Source: Clostridiales bacterium UBA1316 (lineage in GTDB: Bacteria > Bacillota > Clostridia > Oscillospirales > Oscillospiraceae). Taken from it: a DNA stretch of 33,159 nucleotides. The notes below the pieces were generated by a model. The model was not told the origin of the DNA and did no database searches. It saw only the letters and a list, made by a program, of their open reading frames with translations. Below, in pieces: positions 14,561 to 22,835 of the stretch (the stretch's first letter is position 1; every line of letters begins with the position of its first letter). The stretch lies in the NCBI GenBank assembly GCA_002307055.1, contig DBTM01000094.1:24972-58130 (forward strand). The letters run 5' to 3'. The position numbers were made by a program, and so were the translations under genes.

Positions 14561-16006
14561 TCACGGCAGGATGGCGCCGTGTTTGAGCAGCTCGCTTCGG
14601 AGTGCGGGGAAGCTCACGTTTCTGACGCTGACGCCGTCTTTTACGGCGATGGCGGCGGCCGCTCCGGCGGCCTGGCCGAAGCACATGCAATGGGGGATCA
14701 GATTAAAAAATTCGCTGAAGTCGTGATCGGCGGAGAAGGCGCGGCAGGCGACAAGCAAGCCCTCCGTTCCCTTCGGAACAAGCGCCCGGTACGGCACATA
14801 TGTCCTGGGATACCGCAGCGACAGCGCGCCGCGGTCGTTATCGGCGAAGACGGCGATTGTATCGTCAAAGGGCCGGTCAGTATCCATGTCCTTGCCGGTG
14901 AGATAATATTCGCCGATGATCCGGCGCCCGCCGGATGTCCCGAGCTGCGGCGCGGAAAGCATGATGAAGCTCTTTTCAAACCCCGGCATGTATTTTTTCA
15001 TGAGCTCCCAGTTTTTTACGGACTGGCGCCGCGCCGCCACATCGATATGGGTCATCTCTTCGGGATCGGTCTGATTTAAAGAACCTATCAGGCGATGCAC
15101 CCAGATAACACCCTCCTGCCCGTCGAGCAGGCCTCTTGAAAAGTAAGCGGAGCCGCCGAGCTCGGTGATTTGCTGAACTGTTTGTTTATATTTGTCCGGC
15201 TCGGTATTCATAAAATCATCATACTTTTTGAGATCGACATTGCAGACCCAATAGATAAAGCCGAATTGCGCGATCCTGGAGCCGGGCACCATATAATCCG
15301 TCGTTTCGACCCCCGCCCTGGGCAGCATATCCCCGTCGCCGGAGCAATCGATGACGACTTTGCCAAGAAGCGCCTGCCGACCCGCCTTGCTCTCCACAAT
15401 AACGCCTTTGACCGTGCTGCCGTCCATAATCGGCTCGGTTACCCAGGTATGCAGGAGCAGCTCAGCGCCGGCTTCCAGGACCATTGTGTTCATCTCATCC
15501 TTGGCAACCTCCGGGTCAATGACCGCCGTGTATAAGACGACATATTCCCCTGCTTTGTTTTTCCGGATATAGAAATGCATCATATTCGCTTTAAGATAAG
15601 TATCGACAACCGACGGCTCGCTTTTGCCCCAGAAGCGTTTCTCTGGGAAGCACGCCGCGCCGCGCAGAGCCAGTCTGTCTATTACCTCCTGACAGAAGCC
15701 GCCGATATGCTGCTCGCCATAGATATCGGCTAAGTTCGGGATGATATTGACAAGACCGCCGGTGGACATGCCGCCAAGATGACCGTATCTCTCAAGCAGA
15801 ATCGTCCGCGCTCCGCCTCTGGCTGCAGATACCGCCGCCGCAATGCCGCCGGGACCGCCCCCGACCACAATGACGTCCGTTTCGCGGATGACGCCGATTT
15901 CCCGCCGGACCTCGGTGATTGTTTTTGCCGCCGCGGCATTGATGCCCTTTGTAAATTGATGCGGTTTATCGTAACCGTGAAAAACTTCCGAGCCGTATTG
16001 CGCCAT
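14561..16006 (-). CDS. FAD-dependent oxidoreductase (FAD_oxidored/GG-type dinucleotide-binding)
   Basis: Flavoprotein of 481 residues, soluble. The ATG at 16004-16006 has an ideal GGAGG 7 nt upstream, so I reject the longer frame starting 20 codons earlier. Residues 44-80 contain the FAD Rossmann motif DVIVVGGGPGG (GGGPGG at 49-54) and LERYGHLGGMSTGG. A second FAD contact, VVIDCSGDGDMLPRAG, lies about 230-245, and GTEGLLVACRAFSADHD plus GQAAGAAAAIAV near the C-terminus complete the fold. Family members oxidise or reduce diverse organic substrates; this one's substrate is unknown. It sits downstream of the LysR gene and divergent from the large catabolic run, hence a likely member of the same pathway. 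The frame continues 30 sensible codons past the TGA (see findings). Confidence 0.85.
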   Translation of the reverse strand: MAQYGSEVFHGYDKPHQFTKGINAAAAKTITEVRREIGVIRETDVIVVGGGPGGIAAAVSAARGGARTILLERYGHLGGMSTGGLVNIIPNLADIYGEQHIGGFCQEVIDRLALRGAACFPEKRFWGKSEPSVVDTYLKANMMHFYIRKNKAGEYVVLYTAVIDPEVAKDEMNTMVLEAGAELLLHTWVTEPIMDGSTVKGVIVESKAGRQALLGKVVIDCSGDGDMLPRAGVETTDYMVPGSRIAQFGFIYWVCNVDLKKYDDFMNTEPDKYKQTVQQITELGGSAYFSRGLLDGQEGVIWVHRLIGSLNQTDPEEMTHIDVAARRQSVKNWELMKKYMPGFEKSFIMLSAPQLGTSGGRRIIGEYYLTGKDMDTDRPFDDTIAVFADNDRGALSLRYPRTYVPYRALVPKGTEGLLVACRAFSADHDFSEFFNLIPHCMCFGQAAGAAAAIAVKDGVSVRNVSFPALRSELLKHGAILP

Positions 16007-16062
16007 ATCAATACCTCCAAATATCAAGAGCTGCGTCAGACGTTTATGCTCATTGTAAACGA

Positions 16063-16098
16063 TCACCCCGACGCCATATTATCACGGTGACGGGGTGA
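16063..16098 (-). terminator. Hairpin between the LysR gene and the oxidoreductase gene
   Basis: TCACCCCG (16063-16070) pairs perfectly with CGGGGTGA (16091-16098), and the stem extends inward after one mismatch. It starts about 20 nt after the LysR stop on the minus strand. The following tract (TCGTTTA) is only weakly U-rich, so readthrough into the oxidoreductase is possible. Confidence 0.5.
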
Positions 16099-16120
16099 GT
16101 ATCAAACGGAGAACCGTCTC

Positions 16121-17002
16121 CTATATCGCGTATAAAGAGAGCACAATATCTCTAAAGAGAATACACGCTGTTGTGGTCGTATCTTTTTTCCATGCGAATA
16201 CGGAGGTAAGAGCCGCGTCGCTGCCCTCAATCGGAAACGTGATGACATTATCGCGCTGATACAGCTTGCCGAGCTCGCCCGGCAGAATCGCAATTCCGAT
16301 TCCGGCATTGACGGACAGTAAAACCGACTCCGCCCTATTATAGTAGTTGATGATACGCGGATTGATGCCGCGATTTTTACACATCGTACTAAACTGGCTC
16401 AGCCGGGCGTCCGATATGAGCACAGAGACGAACGGGTGCCTCTCAACTGTTGACCAGTCGTTAAGATTAATCGTGTCGGCGATATCCTTGTTTACAAACA
16501 GCTCAAGCCTGTCCTCGTGTATAACAATGCTGTCATACTCCGGATGTTCAACAATCATGTCCTGCACGGTGAAATAGAAGTCGTATTCGCCGCGTTCGAA
16601 GGTATCAATCATATCGCTGCCTTCAAGTATATCGACATCTACCTGAATTGATGGGTAGCTTTCATACAGCTTGAGCATACTGTCGCTGAGCTGATTTGTG
16701 ATCGACGTCGCCGCCGCTATGCGAATATGCCCAAACCGCCCCTCCGCCATGTTCTGAATCCGGGTCTTCGCCGTTGACAGGGTGTTGAGTATTTGCTTGA
16801 CATATGGCAGAAATTCCTTGCCCTCTTCCGTCAGCGTAACCCCGTGCTTAGAGCGGGCCAGCAGCTTAACATCCAGGGTTTTCTCCAGATTTCTAATAAG
16901 GTGGCTGACGTTGGGCTGAGTGATGCTATACAGCTCGGCGGAGCGTGTAAAGCTTTTGGTCTGTGCGATTGAAGCAAAAATCTCAAGCTGCAGCGTATCC
17001 AT
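16121..17002 (-). CDS. LysR-type transcriptional regulator
   Basis: DNA-binding regulator of 293 residues, the normal LysR length, using the ATG at 17000-17002 behind GGAGGGG. The N-terminal 60 residues are the winged helix-turn-helix (MDTLQLEIFASIAQTKSFTR, then ITQPNVSHLIRNLEKTL). A linker helix follows, then the periplasmic-binding-like effector domain (HIRIAAATSITNQL, GIGIAILPGELGKL). It is divergent from the transporter/catabolic run and directly upstream of the FAD oxidoreductase gene, which is the classic placement for an activator of the neighbouring pathway. Twin T-N11-A boxes lie in the divergent region. The effector is likely a substrate or intermediate of that pathway (inference). 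Confidence 0.92.
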   Translation of the reverse strand: MDTLQLEIFASIAQTKSFTRSAELYSITQPNVSHLIRNLEKTLDVKLLARSKHGVTLTEEGKEFLPYVKQILNTLSTAKTRIQNMAEGRFGHIRIAAATSITNQLSDSMLKLYESYPSIQVDVDILEGSDMIDTFERGEYDFYFTVQDMIVEHPEYDSIVIHEDRLELFVNKDIADTINLNDWSTVERHPFVSVLISDARLSQFSTMCKNRGINPRIINYYNRAESVLLSVNAGIGIAILPGELGKLYQRDNVITFPIEGSDAALTSVFAWKKDTTTTACILFRDIVLSLYAI

Positions 17003-17021
17003 GATATCCCCTCCGTGTGAC

Positions 17022-17050
17022 AGCATATCAACAAACAATTCGCATTTCAA
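17022..17050 (-). promoter_or_regulatory. Promoter of the LysR gene
   Basis: On the minus strand TTGAAA (plus 17045-17050) and TATGCT (17022-17027) are separated by exactly 17 nt. Transcription would start about 15 nt upstream of the LysR ATG. Confidence 0.45.
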
Positions 17051-17105
17051 GACAAAGATTAATAAAATTTCCACATCAAACACAACAAATAGCAAGCAGC
17101 TTTTA

Positions 17106-17115
17106 TCACATGTGA
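17106..17115. promoter_or_regulatory. Perfect palindrome TCACATGTGA in the divergent region
   Basis: A 10-bp perfect palindrome about 100 bp upstream of the LysR start. It could be an operator for LysR autoregulation or for another regulator; the sequence gives no further proof. Confidence 0.3.
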
Positions 17116-17189
17116 CAAAAAACATTAATTTTCATTATGCTAGATGCCACTATACAAACGAAGAGAAAGCAAATATAATGATGATTAGG

Positions 17190-17225
17190 ATAAGAAATAT
17201 TTATGAGCAGATAAGATATTCTTAT
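17190..17225. promoter_or_regulatory. Twin LysR-type binding boxes (T-N11-A), 21 bp apart
   Basis: ATAAGAAATATTTAT (17190-17204) and ATAAGATATTCTTAT (17211-17225) are near-copies. Each fits T-N11-A with dyad symmetry, and the second is a perfect inverted repeat with arms ATAAGA/TCTTAT. The offset of 21 bp is two helical turns, as expected for a tetrameric LysR protein bound on one DNA face. They lie 87-122 bp upstream of the permease ATG. Confidence 0.5.
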
Positions 17226-17259
17226 TACCAACAACGTGCAATCTTACGAGGTACTGAAA

Positions 17260-17319
17260 ATGAATGAGGGAAAGCCAGACGTACAAAGATATGTAGAAGA
17301 GAGGGCGCAATATGATTAG
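17260..17319 (+). CDS. Candidate 19-residue leader peptide overlapping the permease start
   Basis: A short frame opens at ATG 17260 behind a good GAGGT site (17248-17252, 7 nt spacing) and ends with TAG at 17317-17319, eight nt inside the permease gene. The peptide begins MNEGKPDVQRY and is charged. Its stop overlaps the permease ATG, so translation of the leader could couple to, or gate, permease translation. No homology is recognised; chance occurrence is possible. Confidence 0.35.
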   Translation: MNEGKPDVQRYVEERAQYD

Positions 17320-18283
17320 GTATATAGCTAAGCGTTTGCTGATGATGATTCCTATACTGCTGGGGATTTCTTTTATCGTGCTGCTGTTAATCGATTTAGT
17401 TCCCGGAGACCCCGCGAGGCAGGCGCTGGGCGTGACAGCGAAAGCGTATCAGCTTGAGGAATTTCGAGAAGTGAATGGGCTTAACGACTCGTTTCCTGTA
17501 CGGTATGTGCGCTTTATCGGGAATGTGCTGCAGGGAGATTTGGGCAAATCGTATATAAATAAAACGGATGTTTTGTCCGATATAATGCAGCGGTTCCCAT
17601 ACACGCTTATGATCGTCAGCCTGAGTATGGCGCTTTCGCTCTGCATTGGCATTCCGCTGGGCGTTTATGCCGCGACGCACCAGTATACATGGAAAGACAA
17701 TGCTGCCATTTTCACCTCTCTGTTCTGCGTCTCAATGCCAGCCTTCTGGTTTTCGTTAATACTGGTTCAGATCTTCGCCGTAAAGCTCAGAATTCTGCCG
17801 TCTTCCGGCATTGATCAATGGCAGGGCTGGATTTTGCCAATCGTTTCGCTTGCGCTGGGATACGCGGCGATAATTGCCAGGCAGATAAGGTCGGATCTGC
17901 TGGAGGTCATCAGGCAGGATTATATAACGACTGCGCGCGCAAAGGGGCAGACGGAGGGTAAGGTTTTGTACAGACATGCGCTAAAAAACGCGCTGATCCC
18001 GACTGTTTTGCTTAGCGGCTCGATTTTCGGCATGTCCCTTAGCGGCGCGCTGATAGCCGAAGTCATATTCTCAATTCCGGGAATGGGCAGCTACACGCTC
18101 TCCGGCCTGCAAAACAGGGACTATCCCGTTATTCAGGGCAGCGTCCTGTTCCTGGCTATGGTATTCAGCCTCGTAATACTTATTGTCGACCTTATATTCG
18201 CGTTTATTGATCCAAGGATTCGCTCTCAATATATTAAAAAAAGAAAACGTGTGAGTGGGGGGCTTAACGATGGAAAAGTCTAA
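17312..18283 (+). CDS. Peptide-type ABC transporter permease (OppB/DppB type), second system
   Basis: Inner-membrane permease of 323 residues, first large gene of the long plus-strand run. It begins MIRYIAKRLLMMIPILLG, a basic start followed by helix 1. It carries IDLVPGDPARQALG, the N-terminal domain element VRFIGNVLQGDLGKSY, the coupling loop DYITTARAKGQT and the ending FAFIDPRIRSQY with a basic tail. GAGAGGG precedes the ATG. Its 3' end overlaps the next permease gene by 14 nt, indicating translational coupling. It differs clearly from the permease at 1571-2488 and likely imports the compound degraded by the enzymes encoded downstream. Confidence 0.93.
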   Translation: MIRYIAKRLLMMIPILLGISFIVLLLIDLVPGDPARQALGVTAKAYQLEEFREVNGLNDSFPVRYVRFIGNVLQGDLGKSYINKTDVLSDIMQRFPYTLMIVSLSMALSLCIGIPLGVYAATHQYTWKDNAAIFTSLFCVSMPAFWFSLILVQIFAVKLRILPSSGIDQWQGWILPIVSLALGYAAIIARQIRSDLLEVIRQDYITTARAKGQTEGKVLYRHALKNALIPTVLLSGSIFGMSLSGALIAEVIFSIPGMGSYTLSGLQNRDYPVIQGSVLFLAMVFSLVILIVDLIFAFIDPRIRSQYIKKRKRVSGGLNDGKV

Positions 18284-19130
18284 GAAAAAGAAATCAGGAA
18301 TCAGAGATCTCTGGCGGCGGCTGAAAAAGAATAAAGCCGCGGTGGTTTCGCTTGTTCTGATCATTGTGATTATTATAATCGCCATATTCGCTCCGTTCAT
18401 AGCACCGCATAAATATGACCAGCAGCAACCCGATCAGGCGTTTGCCTCGAGCAGCTGGGACCACCTGCTGGGGACTGACCGGATGGGCCGCGACGTGTTA
18501 AGCCGGATTATATACGGCGCGCGGGCGTCCCTTCTGATAGGACTCGGATCGGTTGCGATTTCCTCGGTGATCGGTATCTTCATTGGGGCGATCGCCGGGT
18601 ACTACGGCGGGTGGACGGACAATTTGCTCATGCGCATACTTGATGTTTATCAGAGCATACCGATGCTCCTGCTCTGTATCACGCTCGCCGCGGTGCTTGG
18701 GCCAAGCCTGAGAAATGCGATTCTCGCAATAGGCGTCAGTATGATACCCCAATTTGCCCGGCTCATGCGCGCTTCAATTCTCACAGTCCGCGAAATGGAA
18801 TATATTGACGCCGCCAGATCGATCAACGCGGGTAATTCGCACATTATTATCAAGCATATCATCCCGAATGCCATTTCACCGCTGATCGTCTCGATTACGA
18901 TGAATATAGGGAATGCGATTCTGATCGGTGCGATGCTCAGCTTTATAGGGCTTGGAGTCCAGCCCCCTATTCCTGAATGGGGCACATTAATTTCGGATGC
19001 GAGAAACTACATGAGGGCGCACGGAACGCTCGCGCTGTATCCCGGAATATGCATAATGATCACAGTTCTCGCTTTCAACCTGCTCGGAGACGGACTCAGG
19101 GACGCTCTCGATCCACGGCTTAAGAATTGA
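18270..19130 (+). CDS. Peptide-type ABC transporter permease (OppC/DppC type), second system
   Basis: Inner-membrane permease of 286 residues. The ATG at 18270 is preceded by a G-rich ribosome site inside the upstream gene; the GTG at 18255 is less likely. N-terminal residues MEKSKKKKSGIRDLWRRLKKNKAA form the usual basic cytosolic tail before helix 1. HLLGTDRMGRDVLSRIIYG, the coupling loop EYIDAARSINAGNSHIIIKHIIPN and the terminal LLGDGLRDALDPRLKN are hallmarks. It pairs with the overlapping OppB-type protein and is followed by the two ATPase genes. Confidence 0.93.
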   Translation: MEKSKKKKSGIRDLWRRLKKNKAAVVSLVLIIVIIIIAIFAPFIAPHKYDQQQPDQAFASSSWDHLLGTDRMGRDVLSRIIYGARASLLIGLGSVAISSVIGIFIGAIAGYYGGWTDNLLMRILDVYQSIPMLLLCITLAAVLGPSLRNAILAIGVSMIPQFARLMRASILTVREMEYIDAARSINAGNSHIIIKHIIPNAISPLIVSITMNIGNAILIGAMLSFIGLGVQPPIPEWGTLISDARNYMRAHGTLALYPGICIMITVLAFNLLGDGLRDALDPRLKN

Positions 19131-19140
19131 GGTGTATGAA

Positions 19141-20109
19141 GTGGCTGATAATATCCTTGAAATCCATGATTTAGTCGTCGAGTATCACACGGATGAAGCC
19201 GTTATCCACGCAGTCAACGGCGTCAATCTTGTCGTTAAGCAGGGTGAGACGATCGGGCTTGTCGGCGAAACAGGCGCTGGGAAAACGACGGTCGCGCGCT
19301 CAATTCTGCGCATCCTGCAGACGCCGCCGGCTAAATTCTGCGGCGGCAAGATCATTTTCCAGGGCTCGGACATCATGGCGAAATCCGAGCATGAGATGCG
19401 AAAAATCCGCGGGAATAAGATCGCGATGATATTTCAGGACCCGATGACCGCGCTGAACCCGATAGAGAAGGTTGGTTTTCAAATCGCAGAGGCGGTCGGG
19501 CTGCACAACAAGATTTCCCGCACCGAAGCGGAGCGCAGGGCTTGTGATATGCTCGAAATGGTGGGCCTCCCAATGGAGCGGTACAGCGAGTATCCGCACC
19601 AGTTTTCCGGCGGTATGAAGCAGCGTGTCGTCATCGCAATGGCTTTGGCTTGCAATCCGGAGCTGCTGATTGCCGACGAGCCTACAACAGCGCTCGACGT
19701 GACGATTCAGGCTCAGGTTCTCGAGATGATGCAGTCGCTGAAGGATAAGCTGGGCACATCGGTCATCATGATAACGCACGATCTGGGCGTCGTGGCTGAC
19801 TGCTGCGACTCAGTCGGCGTCGTCTATGCCGGGGAAATCGTCGAATATGGCACGGTGGAGCATATCTTTGACTATCCGGCACACCCGTACACAATCGGCT
19901 TGTTTGGTTCGCTTCCTGAGCTGGGTTCTAAAAAATCTCGTCTGAACCCGATCAAGGGCCTGATGCCTGACCCGACGAATCTTCCCAAGGGCTGCAAATT
20001 CTGCGAACGCTGTCCCGACGCAATGGAGAAATGTGCCGCGCAGCTGCCCGGTGACACCGAAATAGCGCCGGGTCACCTTGTTAAGTGTTTTCTGGCGGGG
20101 GGTAAATAA
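19141..20109 (+). CDS. Peptide-type ABC transporter ATP-binding protein (OppD/DppD type), second system
   Basis: Cytosolic ATPase of 322 residues. I choose the GTG at 19141 (VADNILEIHDL), 7 nt after GAGGT, instead of the GTG at 19132 that lies within that ribosome site. Walker A GETGAGKT is at 42-49, signature FSGGMKQR at 155-162, Walker B LLIADE at 175-180, with ITHDLGVVAD as the H-loop region. The C-terminal OppD-type extension has four cysteines (CKFCERCPDAMEKC and a later Cys), which in related DppD proteins ligate an Fe-S cluster. It is followed after one nt by the OppF-type partner. Confidence 0.93.
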   Translation: MADNILEIHDLVVEYHTDEAVIHAVNGVNLVVKQGETIGLVGETGAGKTTVARSILRILQTPPAKFCGGKIIFQGSDIMAKSEHEMRKIRGNKIAMIFQDPMTALNPIEKVGFQIAEAVGLHNKISRTEAERRACDMLEMVGLPMERYSEYPHQFSGGMKQRVVIAMALACNPELLIADEPTTALDVTIQAQVLEMMQSLKDKLGTSVIMITHDLGVVADCCDSVGVVYAGEIVEYGTVEHIFDYPAHPYTIGLFGSLPELGSKKSRLNPIKGLMPDPTNLPKGCKFCERCPDAMEKCAAQLPGDTEIAPGHLVKCFLAGGK

Positions 20110-20110
20110 G

Positions 20111-21076
20111 ATGGCAGCTTTACTGGAAGTAAAAAACCTAAGAAAGTATTTCAAATCGGGCGGCAGGATGCTGCACGCTGTTGATGATATAACCTTTACG
20201 CTTGACGAAGGCAAGACGCTTGGCGTCGTCGGCGAGTCCGGCTGCGGCAAAACGACTCTTGGCAGAACGATTCTGCATCTGCTCGACTTAACGGACGGTA
20301 AAATCTTTTTTGAGGGGAAGGATATCTCAAATCCGACGAAAAAAGAGCTAAGGCATATGCGCGAGGAAATGCAGATAATTTTTCAGGACCCTTACTCATC
20401 GCTGAACCCGCGCATGTCCGTCAGCGAAGCCATTATGGAGCCGCTGATCCTTCAGGGCAAACTCACAAAGGCCGAGATAACAGCTGAAACAATGAATCTG
20501 ATGGACACTGTTGGCATAGCCGCGCGTTTTGCAAACTCCTACCCTCACGAGCTTGACGGAGGAAGACGGCAGCGTATCGGCATCGCCCGCGCGCTTGCGC
20601 TGAGGCCGAAGTTTATTGTGTGCGACGAGCCGGTTTCAGCGCTTGACGTGTCAATCCAGGCGCAGATAATAAACCTCATGCTTGATTTGCAGGAGGAGCG
20701 GGGCCTTGCGTATATGTTCGTTACGCATGACTTGTCGGTCGTTAAATATATATCAAACGATATCATGGTCATGTATCTCGGGTGTATGGTCGAAAAGGCG
20801 CCGTCGGATGTGCTGTTCCAAAACCCGCTGCATCCGTACACACAAGCGCTGCTTTCCGCCATTCCGGTCCCGGATATCCATCAAAAGAAAAAGCGGATCA
20901 TCATGCAGGGTGAGATTACATCCCCCGTCGATCCGAAACCCGGCTGCCGGTTCATGGCGAGGTGTCAATACGCCTCGGAGGACTGCGAAAAGCCTCAGGT
21001 CTTGGAAGAACATTCGGCAAACCACTTTGTCGCGTGTTGTAAATATAAAGCCATAATAAATAAGGAGGAAAGATGA
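20111..21076 (+). CDS. Peptide-type ABC transporter ATP-binding protein (OppF/DppF type), second system
   Basis: Cytosolic ATPase of 321 residues, second member of the ATPase pair. The ATG at 20111 follows the previous stop by one nt. Walker A GESGCGKT is at 41-48, FQDPYSSLNPRMSV is the Q-loop typical of OppF/DppF, Walker B FIVCDE is at 168-173, and VTHDLSVVKYI is the H-loop. The ABC signature reads ELDGGRRQR (147-155): the usual Ser of LSGGQ is Asp149. A cysteine-containing C-terminal extension is present. The stop overlaps the ATG of the binding-protein gene (ATGA), so translation is coupled. Confidence 0.92.
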   Translation: MAALLEVKNLRKYFKSGGRMLHAVDDITFTLDEGKTLGVVGESGCGKTTLGRTILHLLDLTDGKIFFEGKDISNPTKKELRHMREEMQIIFQDPYSSLNPRMSVSEAIMEPLILQGKLTKAEITAETMNLMDTVGIAARFANSYPHELDGGRRQRIGIARALALRPKFIVCDEPVSALDVSIQAQIINLMLDLQEERGLAYMFVTHDLSVVKYISNDIMVMYLGCMVEKAPSDVLFQNPLHPYTQALLSAIPVPDIHQKKKRIIMQGEITSPVDPKPGCRFMARCQYASEDCEKPQVLEEHSANHFVACCKYKAIINKEER

Positions 21077-22659
21077 AAAAATTCATTGCGGTTTCACTTG
21101 TCGTCTGCATGGTTCTTGCGCTGGCTGCCTGCAACAGCAGCAACAGCGGCAGCGACAGCAGCGACAGCAGCAGTAACAGCAGCCCATCTGCAAGCGGAAA
21201 CGAAGGTGCCTCTGCCAAGGACACACTGACCATTGCCGTAACTCAGGATTTTGGTACCCTGGATTTCATTCACGAAGCAGGGCGCGGTGACTTCAAGGCC
21301 GCCTCAAGAATGTACGCAGAACCACTTTATGACATCATCAATACTGCCGGGGATAAGGAATGGCTGCTTGCGACCGGCCTTGATATGACCACCCCAACCC
21401 AATGGGTGTTCCACCTCAGACAAGGCGTGAAGTTTTCCAACGGCAACACTTTTGATGCCAAAGACGTCATGTTTACCTTAAATCTTGCTAATAACACTGA
21501 AGGCCAATATCCATATTTCCCGGCGCTCGATTATGAAAAATGCAAAATAATCGACGATTATACGGTTGAGCTGAATTTCAAATCATACGACTTCTCCTAT
21601 TTAACCAACTTTACTTTGCTGCAAATGTTAGACGCGGAGTCTTACGACCCTACATCCTATGCCACGAAGCCGATCGGCACCGGCCCATACGTTGTAACCG
21701 ATTATGTGACCAACAGCCACCTTTATATGACAGCCAATGAGAATTACTGGGGAGACAAGGCAAAGATCAAAAACCTCCAGTTTAAGGTTTTAAACGAAGA
21801 AACGCAGAGAATCAACGCGCTTGAGACCGACTCCGTTGATGTGGCCAGTGTTCCGAGCCAGGACTTCGATTATGTCAAGAGCCTGTCGGCATACACGCTC
21901 AATACAAAACCAAGCTGTAATTCTTCAGCAATATGGTTCAATGTGACGACGCTGTTCAAAGACGTGAATGCGCGGATGGCGATTTGCTACGCCATCGACA
22001 GGCAGTCAATCGTCAAGCTCGCTTATAACGGGCAGGCCACGGTGTCGACTTGGCCGAATGCGATGTCGGCGCTCGACTTTGAGACGCGCGACGCGAATCT
22101 GAACGATTCATATTCAAAAGGCTACGACCCTGTCCTTGCCAAGCAGTATGCCGAAAAGGCGGGCCTCGTGGGTAAGGAAATCAGAATTGCAACGAACGGC
22201 GCCGCCGATTACGTGGCAATGGCTGAGGTTATCCAGCAGAACCTGATTGATATCGGCATCAAGTGCGTCATCAACAATTATGACGAAGCCACCTATAATG
22301 CACTGACCTTGGATCCTACCATGTATGACCTTTATCTCCGAGATGTACAAGCGCCGACCAATACAGCCGCGCAGAATTATAGCGGTTGGATACCGGTCTT
22401 GCCGCAGCTTTCTTCCTACGAGTGGCTGGGTGATAATGGTGCGCGGTTTAAGGAATTAAACAGCAGCATTATGAGCATCGTCAACACGACAGAACGCAGC
22501 GATGCTATTTATGAAATGACGAAGATGTTCGTCGATGCGCCGGCATGGTACTCTATTTGCGAAGCCAATAAAGCAACGGCTATTAACAAGGACCTAAGCG
22601 GGATTGAATATGTACCGTACGGTCACACCTATTACAATAAATGGTATTGGGTCTCGTAA
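21073..22659 (+). CDS. Extracellular lipoprotein substrate-binding protein (SBP family 5) of the second transporter
   Basis: Peptide-type solute-binding protein of 528 residues. The signal peptide ends in a lipobox LAAC with Cys20 as the lipid attachment residue, followed by a Ser/Asn/Gly-rich tether to about residue 45. The SBP_bac_5 fold follows, with the landmark WVFHLRQGVKFSNGNTFDAKDVMFTL, the region GTGPYVVTDYV, and NARMAICYAIDRQSIV. AAGGAGG precedes the ATG, which overlaps the ATPase stop. Cluster-5 binding proteins take peptides, oligosaccharides, opines, plant compounds and others; the ligand is probably the substrate of the enzymes that follow. A hairpin after the gene probably reduces readthrough into the SDR genes. 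Confidence 0.92.
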   Translation: MKKFIAVSLVVCMVLALAACNSSNSGSDSSDSSSNSSPSASGNEGASAKDTLTIAVTQDFGTLDFIHEAGRGDFKAASRMYAEPLYDIINTAGDKEWLLATGLDMTTPTQWVFHLRQGVKFSNGNTFDAKDVMFTLNLANNTEGQYPYFPALDYEKCKIIDDYTVELNFKSYDFSYLTNFTLLQMLDAESYDPTSYATKPIGTGPYVVTDYVTNSHLYMTANENYWGDKAKIKNLQFKVLNEETQRINALETDSVDVASVPSQDFDYVKSLSAYTLNTKPSCNSSAIWFNVTTLFKDVNARMAICYAIDRQSIVKLAYNGQATVSTWPNAMSALDFETRDANLNDSYSKGYDPVLAKQYAEKAGLVGKEIRIATNGAADYVAMAEVIQQNLIDIGIKCVINNYDEATYNALTLDPTMYDLYLRDVQAPTNTAAQNYSGWIPVLPQLSSYEWLGDNGARFKELNSSIMSIVNTTERSDAIYEMTKMFVDAPAWYSICEANKATAINKDLSGIEYVPYGHTYYNKWYWVS

Positions 22660-22759
22660 CCCCATATAAGAAACTCAAGAGATGTAAAACATTTGAATAT
22701 AGGGCGGATTGAGTGGTCAGTCTGCCCGGTATTCAATAGAGCTGAATGAATAAAAAAAC

Positions 22760-22783
22760 GCGCGGCGTTCACAGACGCCGTGT
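22760..22783 (+). terminator. Attenuating terminator between transporter and enzyme genes
   Basis: CGGCGT (22763-22768) pairs with ACGCCG (22775-22780) and the stem extends outward through G-U pairs to 22760/22783, followed by TTGTAAATTGTTTGGTGTTTT. A smaller stem (GGGC/GCCC) lies at about 22702-22727. The hairpin also argues against starting the SDR at 22746. Confidence 0.45.
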
Positions 22784-22835
22784 TTGTAAATTGTTTGGTG
22801 TTTTAAAGACGCTAAGCTATGAAAGAGTGGTATTT

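Noticed and set aside
14561..14563. Selenocysteine reading of the oxidoreductase TGA
   Set aside because: No obvious stem-loop right after the TGA and no redox motif around it; a simple stop is more likely.
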